Positions 46,752 to 56,809 of a stretch of 64,000 nucleotides of DNA are shown one piece after another. The notes under the pieces were generated by a model, which made no database searches, was not told the origin of the DNA, and was given only the letters and a program-made list of their open reading frames with translations. The translations under genes were made by a program, and so were the position numbers. Origin of the DNA: G965205725 sp965205725 (GTDB lineage: Bacteria > Pseudomonadota > Gammaproteobacteria > Pseudomonadales > Halieaceae). The number at the start of each line of letters is the position of its first letter. Position 1 is the stretch's first letter. The stretch lies in assembly GCA_965205725.1 (NCBI GenBank), contig OZ242189.1, positions 372,001-436,000 on the forward strand. The letters are read 5' to 3'.

Positions 46752-47039
46752 GACGCCGTCGAAGTATTCTATGGCTGGCGCCGCAGCCAACAAGCCGCCT
46801 AATTGTTTACCCGCCGCAATGAAATGCTCACTGTGTCCGTGGGCCTCCTGAGCTTCCTTGTCCGCGTACTGCTCCAATACTACGTAGACTTGAGAGTCTT
46901 TGCGGGATTTGTGAAGCTGGTAGAAATTGCAGCCGACTTCATGGCGGTTGACCTGCTTTACCAGCTCGGTAAATACCGCTTCGAATGCTGCGTTTTTGCC
47001 TTCGGCAACAGTCAGGGTTGCAACAATAGCAATGGTCAT
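46749..47039 (-). CDS. Antibiotic biosynthesis monooxygenase-like protein
   Basis: A 96-residue single-domain protein of the ABM/YgiN-like ferredoxin-fold family, some of which oxidise quinols without a cofactor. The IVATLTVAEGKNAAFE opening and the FYQLHKS...YVVLEQYADKEAQEAH pattern are typical, and HSEHF is the family's conserved region. ATG at 47037-47039 is preceded by AAGGAGC; a TTG 18 bases upstream is less likely. It follows the acyl-CoA ligase gene. Confidence 0.8.
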   Translation of the reverse strand: MTIAIVATLTVAEGKNAAFEAVFTELVKQVNRHEVGCNFYQLHKSRKDSQVYVVLEQYADKEAQEAHGHSEHFIAAGKQLGGLLAAAPAIEYFDGV

Positions 47040-47080
47040 AGCTTGCTCCTTATTCAATTAAATTCGACAGGCTTCCAGGT

Positions 47081-48666
47081 CTATTGAAACAAGCCCGCAT
47101 ACTGCTGTCGTAACTCGGGCTTTTTGACCTTGCCAGTGCCAGTAACTTCGATGCTGTTAACAAATACAACGCCCTTTGGCACTTCAAACTGACCCAGTTG
47201 AGATTTACAGTAGTCGATTATGTCCAGCTCGTTTAGCTCTGCTCCTGGCGCAGGTTGCACAATCGCACAAATGGCCTCTCCCCAATGTGGGTGAGGCAGC
47301 CCCACCACCGCAGTCAGAGCGACGCCATCAATACCCGATAGTACGGCCTCAACTTTACAACTGGATACGTTTTCGCCACCAGACTTGACGATGTCCTTTT
47401 TGCGGTCGACAAACATCAGTTGTCCTTTGTTGTCGATAAAACCCAGGTCTCCGCTGTGGTGCCAGCCATGCAGGCGGACTTCAGCCGTCGCCTCCGGGTT
47501 TTTTAGATAGCCGTTCATGGACTGCGGTCCACGCCAACAAATTTCGCCCACTTCACCGGCTTCACATTCCCGACCGGCGTCGTCCAGCACTGCCTGTTCA
47601 GTCGTGGGTGTGGGGATTCCCCAGTAGTTACCTTCGCTCATTTCTGTTTCTGTCTGATCGTAGAAGATACAGGGCGCCGGCGTGAATTCCGTTTGTCCGC
47701 TGCCAAGGTGGAATGGGCTGTCAAATACCTTGCGCAACCTGCCCAGCAGTTCTGCGCTCATGGGCGCCATTCCGTACATGCAGCATGTTAGCTCGCTGAA
47801 GTCTCGCTCTTCGACATGGGGTACCGACAGGCAGGCATTCCACATCATGGGAAGCATGACCACGAAGCCGATTTTTTCCTGTTCCAGCGCAGCCACTGTC
47901 GCTACCGGGTCGAAGTGTCTGTGGATAACCAACTTGCCTGACATCTGGACGCTGGTCAGCATGGCGTTGAGGGCGGTGATATGAAAGAGGGGAATACGTT
48001 TAAGCTGGCACTGTTCTCGGGGATGCCCAGTGAAACAGCCGTATTCAGAGTGGCGAGCATGAGTGAAAGGTGCGCGGTTTCTACGCCTTTCGGGCGAGAG
48101 GTGGTGCCGCTGGTATAGAGTACCTGGGCTACATCCCGATCCTGAATAATGATATCGAAAATTTCTTCGTCGCTTTGCCCTTCGCAGAGCTGGTTGAGGC
48201 TGGTATCGGCAGCGCCGTTGCTTGCGCCAATGCAGACCTTATGCTGAACGCTGCGCAGACCTTCAGCGCATTGGCAACTGAGTCCTTCCAGCTCTGTTTC
48301 GTAGATCAGGGCTTTGGCTTCGCTGTGCTCGAAGTTGAAGCGAATATCATCTGTGTTTTGTAGAAAATTGATGGGCACGACAACGATGCCGGTTTTGTAG
48401 CAGGCAAATATGACGGTTATAAAGTCAATGCTGTTGCCGCTGAGCAGGGCAACTCTGTCGCCCTGCCGCAGGCCCATGGCGCGCAGACCGTGGCCACATT
48501 GGTTGGCTCGTTGATTGAGTTGAGCATAGTTAATACTGCGGCGTTCGCCGTCGATAAACTCTACCAGTGCCTCCTGATTGGGTGTGCTTCTGGAGCGCCG
48601 CCGCAATACATCGCCCATGGCAACGCGGTTAATAATATTGAGGTTTAGCTCTGCTGACTGATTCAT
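47081..48666 (-). pseudogene. Acyl-CoA ligase (AMP-forming), frameshifted
   Basis: Two adjacent frames together give one ANL-family ligase of about 528 aa. The upstream half (48666-47956) carries the ATP motif LYTSGTTSRPKGVE; the downstream half (from about 47990) carries HLGSGQTE, GWHHSGDLGFID, DRKKDIVKSGGENVSS and the terminal lysine GTGKVKKPE. The break is in a run of four G on the plus strand (47989-47992). One more base there would restore NVFPLFHITALNAML through the junction. Either a true inactivating indel or a sequencing error in a short homopolymer. Confidence 0.85.
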
Positions 48667-48783
48667 GGCGTTACCCGAGGCGTTGGCGAATAGGTATCAT
48701 ATCCCGGCTGGCGCGCTGAGAATACCCCGCCCGACAGACTCCTGGGTATTGTTGGTTTTCCGGGCAACTTGCTACTCTTCTCA

Positions 48784-48845
48784 TGGTTGTAATGCGCAGG
48801 GTTGTAATGTGCAAGGTCTAAGGTGAAGGTCTAAGGTGAAGGTAT
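48784..48845. repeat. Short direct repeats before the DUF4345-like gene
   Basis: GGTTGTAATG(C/T)GCA occurs twice, followed by GGTCTAAGGTGAA twice and a third partial copy ending next to the ATG. The purine-rich AAGGTGAAGG may serve as the ribosome site, so unit number could affect translation. Confidence 0.7.
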
Positions 48846-48849
48846 AGTT

Positions 48850-49212
48850 ATGGAAACGATTATTGACTGGCTGCCTCGGCTCGGCGCGCTGCTTATGCTG
48901 GTGATAGGCTTGGTGGGATTTTTTAAGCCGCGGGCGTTGACCGATAACCTGGGTATTGCAATGAGCAAGCCTGAGGCCTGGTCTGAAATTCGCACCGTGA
49001 TGGGTGGCCTCAACATCGGTGGCAGCGTCGGCGCGTTGCTTATGGACAGTCCCGAGGTCTATAGTGTGATTGGCCTTGCCTGGGTGTGCGCCATATTGGC
49101 GCGGTTTTGGTCGATAGCCAAAGATGGCATGACCTTTAAATCAACCATTCCTGCATTTCTGGTAGACGGCGGCCTGGCTTTTCTGTTTTTGAGCGGCTTG
49201 ATTCTCCAGTAG
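48850..49212 (+). CDS. Small membrane protein, DUF4345-like
   Basis: A 120-residue protein with about four hydrophobic helices (residues 8-25, 50-66, 71-88, 100-118). The conserved EIRTVMGGLNIGGSVGALL segment resembles DUF4345, a family without known function. The start follows AAGGTATAGTT. It converges on the next gene. Confidence 0.65.
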   Translation: METIIDWLPRLGALLMLVIGLVGFFKPRALTDNLGIAMSKPEAWSEIRTVMGGLNIGGSVGALLMDSPEVYSVIGLAWVCAILARFWSIAKDGMTFKSTIPAFLVDGGLAFLFLSGLILQ

Positions 49213-49272
49213 CCAGGTCTGCTGCGCAGGCTGGCTATCAATTTATCGGGTGCCCGCCTCGATACATCGACT

Positions 49273-49692
49273 TTATTCAGACGCCAGGTCTGTCAGCGGT
49301 AAATCCTGTTGCCAAACGACATTGAGGTAGCGGCGGGTGAATTTGTACTCGCCATCACAGATGCCAATCTCGTCCTGGTAGCGAATACCCATTGTCATTT
49401 TTCTTGCTACACCGTCCTTCTCGTAGAGATGTGATGCGACACAATAGGTTTCGCCCTGGTATTGCTCTTCGTCCCATGTGCCCAGCACGTTGCCGATAAT
49501 ATGCAGGGTGCCGGAGAAGCTGTTGAGAAACTCCAGTTGTACTCTGAACTCGGTTAGATTTTTACATTCAAAAGTTGGCGCGGCGATAACTGCGTCTTTA
49601 GCAAATATGCTTTCCAGCTCGGCAAAGGACTTGTCGTCAATGATGCGGGCATAGCGGGCCGACAGTTGCTGTGGAATCAGTTCCTTAAGCAT
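49273..49692 (-). CDS. SnoaL/NTF2-like protein
   Basis: A 139-residue cone-shaped alpha+beta fold protein, probably a small-molecule isomerase, hydratase or accessory domain. The pattern of an N-terminal helix (QLSARYARIIDDK), FAKDAVIAAPTFEC, then paired strands ending DGEYKFTRRYLNVVW is typical. An open frame extends upstream to 49800, but ATG 49692 has a GGAGAA ribosome site and fits the domain. Confidence 0.7.
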   Translation of the reverse strand: MLKELIPQQLSARYARIIDDKSFAELESIFAKDAVIAAPTFECKNLTEFRVQLEFLNSFSGTLHIIGNVLGTWDEEQYQGETYCVASHLYEKDGVARKMTMGIRYQDEIGICDGEYKFTRRYLNVVWQQDLPLTDLASE

Positions 49693-50047
49693 GGTTTTCT
49701 CCGTCACTGCGCGGGCGCAACCGGCCCCTGTGATTCCCCTCAGAGCTTGTTTTTGATAACGCTTTAACCCTCGGTAACAGGTGACTTTAGACCAACCCAT
49801 AGCCTCAAGACAAGTGGCACGGCTACTATCTGTGGCACGGCTACTATCTCCGAACCCGGACAGTTTTCCTGTGCCCGAGAACCCCGCCTGCGATAAAGTT
49901 GTCGCAGGCGTGATTCGCCAATGATAAACGGGTTGAATCTCTGAGGGTTATAGTGTCCGCCTACCGGAAATTACCTAGATACAAACTATCGTCAATGCTA
50001 TTGAATGCTAAGCTTGTAGTGACAAGACGTGTAAGAGGTTCAGCGAA
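49693..50047. other. Intergenic region with an 18-bp duplication and a stem-loop
   Basis: No gene is convincing here. GTGGCACGGCTACTATCT is repeated perfectly in tandem at 49814-49849. CGCCTGCGA and TCGCAGGCG (49885-49910) form a 9-base perfect stem with an 8-base loop but no T tract, so a rho-independent terminator is unlikely. The transaminase ribosome site AAGAGG lies at about 50033-50038. Confidence 0.6.
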
Positions 50048-51382
50048 ATGACCAGCGCAGAATTTGATCCCCGTGCGGGTTTAAGCCAGGCCCAGTTAGA
50101 TGCCTTCTGGATGCCCTTTACAGGCAACCGCCAGTTTAAGAAAGACCCGCGAATAATTACTAAAGCAGAAGGCTGTTATTTCGTTTCTGCCGATGGGCGG
50201 CGGATCTTTGATGGGCTCTCTGGTTTGTGGACCTGTGGTGCCGGCCATGCCCGTGAGGAGATCGCGGAGGCGGTGAGTGAGCAGGTGCGAATTCTGGATT
50301 ATTCGCCAGCGTTTCAGTTCGGTCATCCCAAGGCATTTCAACTGGCTGAGCGCATTACCCAATTTATGCCCGAGGGGCTCAATCGGGTATTTTTTACCGG
50401 CTCTGGTTCTGAGGCGGCAGACACATCACTGAAAATTGCCCGCGCTTATTGGCGCAAAAGAGGGGTGGGCCAAAAAACGCGACTGGTTGGCCGGGCAAAG
50501 GCTTATCACGGCGTGAATTTTGGCGGTATTTCGGTGGGTGGGCTCGCACCCAACCGGGCGCTCTACGGGCCGGCAGTTGAGGCAGATCATCTGGCTCATA
50601 CCCTGCTGCCGGAAAACACATTTGTAAAAGGCTTGCCTGCAACTGGCGCCTATCTTGCGGATGAGCTCGAGCAGATAGTTGCGCTGCACGATGCCAGCAA
50701 CATCGCAGCGGTGATCGTTGAGCCGATGGCGGGCTCCGCTGGCGTGATACCGCCTCCGGTTGGCTACCTGCAACGCTTGCGGGAAATTTGTGACAAGCAC
50801 GACATACTGCTGATATTTGATGAGGTGATAACAGCTTTTGGTCGGGTTGGAGCAAAAACGGGTGCCGAGGCATATGGCGTAAAACCTGACATTATCAACA
50901 TGGCTAAGCAGCTTACCAATGGCGTTGCCCCCCTTGGTGCTGTCGCTGTACGCCAGGATATTTACGATACCTTTATGGAAACCGGCGGGCCGGAGTACGC
51001 ACTGGAATTACCCCACGGCTATACCTATTCGGCACACCCGGTGGCGTGTGCGGCAGGCCTGGCGGCGCTGGATATTCTGGAAAAAGATCAACTGATCGAG
51101 CGCGTGAGTTCAACAGTGGCACCTAAACTTGAGGAAGCCATACACATGCTCAGGGGTATGCCCCACATCACTGATATTCGCAACTGCGGTGCCGCTGCTG
51201 CATTGACCCTGGAGGCTTATCCTGGCGAGCCTTTAAAGCGGCCTTTCGAAATTGCCATGCGCCTGTGGGACAAGGGTTTTTATGTGCGCTATGGGGGCGA
51301 TACCATTCAGGTTGGTTTGCCTTTTACGACCAGGGCGGAAGAAATAGACAGTCTGGTTAACGCGATCAGCGAGAGCCTGTAA
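50048..51382 (+). CDS. Omega-amino acid (beta-alanine)--pyruvate transaminase
   Basis: A class III PLP transaminase of 444 aa. It closely follows the Pseudomonas beta-alanine:pyruvate enzymes: FWMPFTGNRQFKKDPR, LSGLWTCGAGHAREEI, VFFTGSGSEAADTS, IFDEVITAFGR (Asp258) and NMAKQLTNG with the Schiff-base Lys287. It would convert beta-alanine or related omega-amines to semialdehydes. The next genes (pyrophosphatase, carboxyltransferase, dehydrogenases) could use the resulting CoA esters (inference). Confidence 0.88.
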   Translation: MTSAEFDPRAGLSQAQLDAFWMPFTGNRQFKKDPRIITKAEGCYFVSADGRRIFDGLSGLWTCGAGHAREEIAEAVSEQVRILDYSPAFQFGHPKAFQLAERITQFMPEGLNRVFFTGSGSEAADTSLKIARAYWRKRGVGQKTRLVGRAKAYHGVNFGGISVGGLAPNRALYGPAVEADHLAHTLLPENTFVKGLPATGAYLADELEQIVALHDASNIAAVIVEPMAGSAGVIPPPVGYLQRLREICDKHDILLIFDEVITAFGRVGAKTGAEAYGVKPDIINMAKQLTNGVAPLGAVAVRQDIYDTFMETGGPEYALELPHGYTYSAHPVACAAGLAALDILEKDQLIERVSSTVAPKLEEAIHMLRGMPHITDIRNCGAAAALTLEAYPGEPLKRPFEIAMRLWDKGFYVRYGGDTIQVGLPFTTRAEEIDSLVNAISESL

Positions 51383-51472
51383 TAATAGTTGCCACTTATG
51401 CTCAGCCCAAACGCATCATTCAGGGGGATATCATAGCAAGTGGTTAGCGCCTGATTTTTCTGAGGATTCTCA

Positions 51473-52129
51473 ATGTACGAAAGTCAAAATTTCAACCGCT
51501 GGCGTCGTCATCCCTGGCACGGACTTCGCGTGCGCGCGCCCGGTGCGCCCGATGATGTGGTGACGTGTTATGTCGAAATGACCCCGGCGGATGTAGTGAA
51601 GTACGAATTAGACAAAAACACCGGCTTTTTGATGGTTGACCGCCCCCAGCGCACCACTTCAAGCCCGCCTGCACTCTATGGCTTCATTCCCCGCACTTAC
51701 TGTGCCGAAGAGGTGGCCGGGCGCTGTCCCGATGTGGATATCGCCGATGGCGATCCGCTGGATATCTGCGTGTATTCTGAGCGCCATATTACTCGCGCTG
51801 ATATTTTGCTGAACGCCCGTGTTGTCGGCGGCATCCAGATGATCGACGGCGGTGAAGCTGACGATAAAATTGTTGCGGTGCTGGAAGGCGACAATATTTG
51901 GGGTGATGTGGAAGACATTACTGACCTGCCGGAAATTAAGACAGAACGCTTACAGCACTATTTCTCGACTTACAAAATGCAGCCGGGCAAGAACGTCCAT
52001 ATCAAGGTTGACTTTGTTTATGGCCGGGACGAAGCACTACAGGTGATTGCTGCCGCAGAGGCTGACTACCATAACCACTTCGGCCACTTGCACGATAAAA
52101 AAGCAGGCTCGAGTTCGAACCTTGCCTGA
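51473..52129 (+). CDS. ppa: Inorganic pyrophosphatase, family I
   Basis: Soluble Mg-dependent pyrophosphatase that pulls biosynthetic and acyl-CoA ligase reactions forward. The signature DGDPLD is at residues 92-97, with YGFIPRTYC before it and DDKIVAVLEGD after. At 218 aa it is longer than the E. coli enzyme (about 175 aa) because of an N-terminal extension with HPWHGLRV. GAGGATTCTCA precedes the ATG. Confidence 0.88.
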   Translation: MYESQNFNRWRRHPWHGLRVRAPGAPDDVVTCYVEMTPADVVKYELDKNTGFLMVDRPQRTTSSPPALYGFIPRTYCAEEVAGRCPDVDIADGDPLDICVYSERHITRADILLNARVVGGIQMIDGGEADDKIVAVLEGDNIWGDVEDITDLPEIKTERLQHYFSTYKMQPGKNVHIKVDFVYGRDEALQVIAAAEADYHNHFGHLHDKKAGSSSNLA

Positions 52130-52219
52130 TTAAGCCCGTCCTGAAGATGTCGCCGCGGGCACACCCGGCAGAGTCTGTTTGCTTGCGTATGCGTTAATTG
52201 TTTAATCGAGGGCGACAAC

Positions 52220-53689
52220 TTGAGTCAAAATAGAGAAGCCTGGCAGCCCCTGCTAGCCGCACTCCAGGTTCGCAATAAAGATGCGCAGGCAATGGGCGGT
52301 GAAGACAGAATCGCTCGCCAACACGCTCGCAACCGAGGCACTGCCCGCGAGAGACTAAACGCGCTATTTGATCCGGGCAGCTTCAATGAAATCGGGGCGC
52401 TTGCGGGCGGTAACCACCCGGCAGGTGAGCCCCCGGTTCCAGCCGATGGTCTGGTGGGTGGCAGTGGCAGACTTCAAGGCCGTTCAGTGGTGGCCCTGGC
52501 AGAGGACTTTACTGTCAAAGGCGGCTCGATTGGTCACCCCAATGCTACCAAGCGTGCGCGACTGGTGCGCATGGCTGCTGAGCAAAAGATACCCTTGGTT
52601 CTTATGCTGGATGGTGCGGGCGAGAGGGCCGGCAATGGCTCAGAGCGTTATCCCGTTGCTCCTGGTGATTTGCAACTGGTTGCCGATCTGAAGGGTCAGG
52701 TGCCTGTGGTTACAATGATTATGGGAACCTCGGCCGGGCATGGTGCGTTAACGGGAATGTTTGCAGACTTGATTATTATGACCGAAGGCTCCGCGTTGTT
52801 CACAGCGGGTCCGCCCCTGGTTCAGGCATCTTTGGGTATAGAGGCAACTCCAGAGGAGCTTGGCAGTGCGCGAATGCATACCAGTCAAAGCGGGGTAGCG
52901 CACAATCTTGCAGCTACTGAGGCGGATGCGATTGCTATGGCGCGCTACTTTTTGTCCATGTTGCCACAGCAAGCCGGGGCAGAGCTGCCGGTGTTACAAA
53001 GCTCTGCGGCTACAGCATCCAGAGAACTGGATGTGCTGCTGGATTTGATTCCACCACAAGTTAACCAGCCATTTGATATGCGTGAGTTGCTGTATCAACT
53101 GGTGGATGAAAAAACATTATTTGAACTGCAACCGGGCTACGGCGGCAGCATAATCACGGCGTTAGCGCGAATCGGTGGCGCACCCTGTTTGGTGGTTGCC
53201 AACCAGCCAACCGTGTTGGCCGGGGCCATTACGGTAGATAGTGCTGACAAGGCATCACACTTTATTGAGGTGGCGACACAGTTCGGATTACCGCTGGTCA
53301 GTTTGCTGGATAATCCGGGTGTGATGCCTGGGCCTGCTTCCGAGCAGGCCGGTGTACTCAAAGCGGCTGGCGGTATGTTTGCTGCCCAGCGCCGTCATCG
53401 CGGCAAGAAAATAGTGGTCACCTTACGCAAGGCATTTGGTTTTGGCAGTTCTGTCATGGGGATGAACCCCTGGGATCGACAGACGATTAGTCTGGCGCTT
53501 CCCTCGGCGAATCTGGGCGGTATTCCGGCGATTGGCGGAGCGCAAGCGGCACAGGCGAGCGAAACAGAGACCCTGCAGATGCAAAAAGCTCAATCTGGCG
53601 CCTGGGTGCCAGCCGATGCGATGGCGTTTGATAAGATCATTGCGCCACAGGCTTTGCGCAATGAAATAATGGCTGCGCTGAGACTCTAG
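52220..53689 (+). CDS. Acyl-CoA carboxylase, carboxyltransferase (beta) subunit
   Basis: A 489-residue crotonase-fold carboxyltransferase like the beta subunits of propionyl-, methylcrotonyl- or geranyl-CoA carboxylases. The N-terminal half has LDGAGERAGNGSERYP and IMGTSAGHGALTG; the C-terminal half ITVDSADKASHFIE and LLDNPGVMPGPASEQAG. Start TTG 52220 with GAGGG upstream. No biotin carboxylase/carrier gene is adjacent, so the partner is elsewhere or this is a decarboxylase-type relative. Its TAG stop is part of a REP-like repeat. Confidence 0.82.
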   Translation: MSQNREAWQPLLAALQVRNKDAQAMGGEDRIARQHARNRGTARERLNALFDPGSFNEIGALAGGNHPAGEPPVPADGLVGGSGRLQGRSVVALAEDFTVKGGSIGHPNATKRARLVRMAAEQKIPLVLMLDGAGERAGNGSERYPVAPGDLQLVADLKGQVPVVTMIMGTSAGHGALTGMFADLIIMTEGSALFTAGPPLVQASLGIEATPEELGSARMHTSQSGVAHNLAATEADAIAMARYFLSMLPQQAGAELPVLQSSAATASRELDVLLDLIPPQVNQPFDMRELLYQLVDEKTLFELQPGYGGSIITALARIGGAPCLVVANQPTVLAGAITVDSADKASHFIEVATQFGLPLVSLLDNPGVMPGPASEQAGVLKAAGGMFAAQRRHRGKKIVVTLRKAFGFGSSVMGMNPWDRQTISLALPSANLGGIPAIGGAQAAQASETETLQMQKAQSGAWVPADAMAFDKIIAPQALRNEIMAALRL

Positions 53690-53711
53690 CAGGCTGTCGG
53701 GTTTAGGCGTT
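53688..53711. repeat. REP-like repeat, copy at 53688
   Basis: AGCAGGCTGTCGGGTTTAGG begins inside the TAG stop of the carboxyltransferase gene. It matches, inverted, the right half of the element at 46691. After it come a CGGTTG-CAAAA-CAACCG hairpin (53721-53737) and TATAAT (53739-53744) just before the next gene. Confidence 0.6.
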
Positions 53712-53751
53712 ACAGACTCACGGTTGCAAAACAACCGCTATAATTTCTGCT

Positions 53752-54801
53752 ATGTATGCGTATCGAATTAATGACTGGGAAGAAGCTCCGCAGTGGGTTG
53801 AGGCGGAAGTGCCCGTTCCACAGGCGGGTCAGGTTTTGGTGAAAGTTGCCGGCAATGGTTTGTGTCAGTCCGACTTACATATGAGTCATATGCCCGAGGC
53901 TTTTTGCGCGCCGCTGGGATGGAAAGTGCCATTTACCCTGGGTCACGAAGTGGGTGGCTGGATTGAAGATTGGGGTGCCGGGGTCACCGGGCTTGAGCAG
54001 GGCGAGCCGGTTGCATTGATTTCGCCGTACTCCTGCGGTGCCTGCCTCGAGTGTACATCCGGTTTTGACAATATTTGTAGCCACGGGAAAGTGGGCCGTG
54101 GTTATGGTGCCGATGGTGGTCTTGCGGAGTATGTTGTGATCAATTCGGTGCGGCCATTGATTAAATTGCGGACTTTGGAGCCACTGACGGCGGGGCCGTT
54201 AACAGATGCGGGTTCTACCTCTTACCATGCGGTCAACCGGGTGCGAGATAAACTTGATAAGGGGACCAGTACCCTGGTTATCGGTGCGGGTGGATTAGGC
54301 AGCTTTGCCATCCAGTATCTGAAACTGTTAACCACCACTGACATCATAGTTGCCGATGTCAATCAGGTTGCCCTAGAGGGTGCCGCCCAGTTGGGTGCGC
54401 ACGCCTGTGTCGATAGCAGTGCCGTCGACCTTACCGGGGAGCTGTTAAAACTTACCGGCGGTCGAGGGGCGCAGGCAGTGCTCGATTTTGTGGGCAATGA
54501 TTTGACGATTGCAAAGGGGGTCGCTTCTCTGGCAGCTCGCGGTAGTTTTGTATTGGTCGGTGCGGGTGAAGGTGGTTATGCAAAGCCGCTGTTTCACGCA
54601 TTGGCCACAAAGGCCGCAGATATTTATAGTTTTCAGGGGCCTACGGTCGCTGATACGCGCGCGGTTTTGGAGCTGGCCGAACAGGGGGAGTTACAAAATC
54701 GTGTGGAATTGTTTGATTTTAATGAGGACAGCGTTAATCGGGCCTACACAAAACTGGCCGAAGGCGGCTTGGCTGGGCGAGCTGTGATAAAGGTTGCATA
54801 G
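53752..54801 (+). CDS. Zinc-dependent alcohol dehydrogenase
   Basis: A medium-chain dehydrogenase, 349 aa. Catalytic zinc ligands Cys38, His65 and Glu66; structural zinc cysteines 95, 98, 101 and 109, all present. The Rossmann loop GAGGLGSFA is followed by DVN, indicating NAD. It resembles broad-substrate secondary alcohol dehydrogenases. TATAAT lies ten bases before the ATG; I see no strong ribosome site. Confidence 0.87.
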   Translation: MYAYRINDWEEAPQWVEAEVPVPQAGQVLVKVAGNGLCQSDLHMSHMPEAFCAPLGWKVPFTLGHEVGGWIEDWGAGVTGLEQGEPVALISPYSCGACLECTSGFDNICSHGKVGRGYGADGGLAEYVVINSVRPLIKLRTLEPLTAGPLTDAGSTSYHAVNRVRDKLDKGTSTLVIGAGGLGSFAIQYLKLLTTTDIIVADVNQVALEGAAQLGAHACVDSSAVDLTGELLKLTGGRGAQAVLDFVGNDLTIAKGVASLAARGSFVLVGAGEGGYAKPLFHALATKAADIYSFQGPTVADTRAVLELAEQGELQNRVELFDFNEDSVNRAYTKLAEGGLAGRAVIKVA

Positions 54802-54947
54802 AATAGATGAGGTATTCGTGAACTTGTGCGGCTCTACAACCACGGTTGCTCTGTTATACACTGGCGTAACATTGGCATAGTCACCCAGGTCTATGCAGTT
54901 ATTGACCGTCTTTTTCTCCTGCCACCCAAAATACTGAGGACAGCAAA

Positions 54948-56753
54948 GTGCCAGCACCCCTTTTAAATCAGCGCGAACTGGATTTTATGTTGTACGAGTT
55001 GTTTGATGTGGAGTCGATGACTCAAAGAGAGCGGTACTCTGACCACAATCGTGAAACCTTTGACGCAGCGATTGCGACTTCGCGGATTGTGGCAGAAAAA
55101 TACTTCCTGCCCTATCGACAAAAAGTAGACACACATCAGCCAGAGTTTGATGGCGAGAAAGTCCAGATGATTCCCGAGATTAAGGTGGCTCTCGATGCAG
55201 TGGTGGCAGCGGGCCTGGCGTCGCCGGGAGCGGATTATGAGTTGGGCGGCATGCAGTTGCCAGCACTTGTGAGCGCCGTTTCAGGGGCATATTTGAGCGC
55301 GGCAGGTAGCACGACTATGGGTTACATTGGCCTGACCAATGCCAATGCCAACCTGATTCAGGCTCGCGGTACTCAGCAGCAACTTGAAACCTGGGTAGAG
55401 CCCATGCGCTCTGGGCGTTTTGCCGGGACGATGGCAATGACTGAGCCCGCAGCGGGTTCTGGTCTGGCCGATCTCACGACCTCTGCGGAACCCTGCGAAG
55501 ACGGTAGCTACCGCATTCGCGGTAACAAGATATTTATCTCTGGCGGTGATCACGAACTCACCGAGAATATCGTTCATCTGGTGCTGGCGCGCATCAAGGG
55601 CGCTCCCAAAGGCATTAAGGGTATTTCCTTGTTCATTGTGCCCAAATATCTGGTAGATGATGACGGTAACCTGGGTGAGCGGAATGATGTCAGTCTGGCC
55701 GGTTTGTTTCACAAGATGGGCGGGCGCGGACAGACCTCTACAGCACTCAATTTTGGCGAAAAAGACGGCGCGGTTGGCTACTTGGTCGGAGAAGAAAACT
55801 GCGGCCTGACCTGTATGTTCCACATGATGAATGAAGCGAGGATTATGGTTGGTAGCTCCGCGGCGATTTTGGCTTTAAGCGGTTATCAATACTCACTCGA
55901 TTATGCGAAAGAGCGGCCTCAGGGGCGCCTGCCTTCCTCCAAAGATCCGCTATCTCCTCCGGTTAGCATTATTGAGCACGCTGATGTCAGGCGCATGTTG
56001 TTGGCACAGAAGGCATACGCGGAGGGTGCCTATGCACTCTGCCTTTTGGGTACCCAGTTGGCCGATGATGAGCAGACCGCGCCGACGGCACAGGAGCGGG
56101 CTGATGCACATGAATTGCTGGACTTTCTGACTCCGATTATTAAAACCTGGCCTTCCGAGTACGGTCCCAGGGCCAACGATTTGGCGATTCAGGTTTTGGG
56201 CGGGCATGGTTACATCAACGAACATCCCGTTGAAATGATGTATCGGGACAACCGACTCAACCCCATTCACGAAGGTACTAGCGGCATTCAGTCACTGGAT
56301 CTGTTGGCTCGCAAAGTGCCGCAGAATAATTTGGCTGGCTACCAGGCCTGTCTTGCCGCTATGAATGCAACGATTAGCGCAGCAAAGCAGCACGCAAGCC
56401 TGCGGGAATTCACTGAGCAGTTGGAGTCGGCTCAAGAGACTTTGCAGCAGGTTACGGAAACGCTGCTGGGCTCAATGCTCAAGCGGGACATTGATTTGGT
56501 ATTAGCTAACTCTGTGAAGTATTTGAGTTTGTTTGGCCATGTGGTTATCGCCTGGCTGTGGCTGAAACAGGGCATTGTGGCGACGCTGGCACTGACTGGG
56601 GATACCCATGCTTCGGAACAGGATTTCTATCGCGGCAAGTTGCAGGCTATGCAGTATTTTTTCCGTTACGAGTTGCCGGAGACCGGGCCCTGGGCAACAC
56701 TACTGCTACAGGTTGATGACACCTGCTATGCGATGAAGTCAGACTGGTTTTAA
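54948..56753 (+). CDS. Acyl-CoA dehydrogenase (long form)
   Basis: FAD-dependent acyl-CoA dehydrogenase of 601 aa, the extended type with an N-terminal YELFDVE segment and an extra C-terminal helical domain. MAMTEPAAGSGLADL and KIFISGGDHE line the flavin site; the catalytic base is the Glu of IHEGTSGIQSLDLLARK. The start is GTG 54948 with GAGGA upstream. The acyl chain specificity is not readable. It is followed by a REP-like repeat and a convergent crotonase. Confidence 0.9.
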   Translation: MPAPLLNQRELDFMLYELFDVESMTQRERYSDHNRETFDAAIATSRIVAEKYFLPYRQKVDTHQPEFDGEKVQMIPEIKVALDAVVAAGLASPGADYELGGMQLPALVSAVSGAYLSAAGSTTMGYIGLTNANANLIQARGTQQQLETWVEPMRSGRFAGTMAMTEPAAGSGLADLTTSAEPCEDGSYRIRGNKIFISGGDHELTENIVHLVLARIKGAPKGIKGISLFIVPKYLVDDDGNLGERNDVSLAGLFHKMGGRGQTSTALNFGEKDGAVGYLVGEENCGLTCMFHMMNEARIMVGSSAAILALSGYQYSLDYAKERPQGRLPSSKDPLSPPVSIIEHADVRRMLLAQKAYAEGAYALCLLGTQLADDEQTAPTAQERADAHELLDFLTPIIKTWPSEYGPRANDLAIQVLGGHGYINEHPVEMMYRDNRLNPIHEGTSGIQSLDLLARKVPQNNLAGYQACLAAMNATISAAKQHASLREFTEQLESAQETLQQVTETLLGSMLKRDIDLVLANSVKYLSLFGHVVIAWLWLKQGIVATLALTGDTHASEQDFYRGKLQAMQYFFRYELPETGPWATLLLQVDDTCYAMKSDWF

Positions 56754-56755
56754 TT

Positions 56756-56800
56756 GGAGTCTGTCGAACCTGGGACTGTTCTGGTGCGGAAAAGCCGGGT
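56756..56800. repeat. REP-like repeat, copy at 56756
   Basis: TGGAGTCTGTCGAACCTGGG and following bases repeat the core at 46691 with a few changes. It lies three bases after the acyl-CoA dehydrogenase stop and between two convergent genes, a position suited to a bidirectional terminator or a REP sequence. Confidence 0.65.
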
Positions 56801-56809
56801 TGGGGCGTT

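Noticed and set aside
49885..49910. Rho-independent terminator
   Set aside because: A perfect 9-base stem is present, but no T tract follows on either strand.
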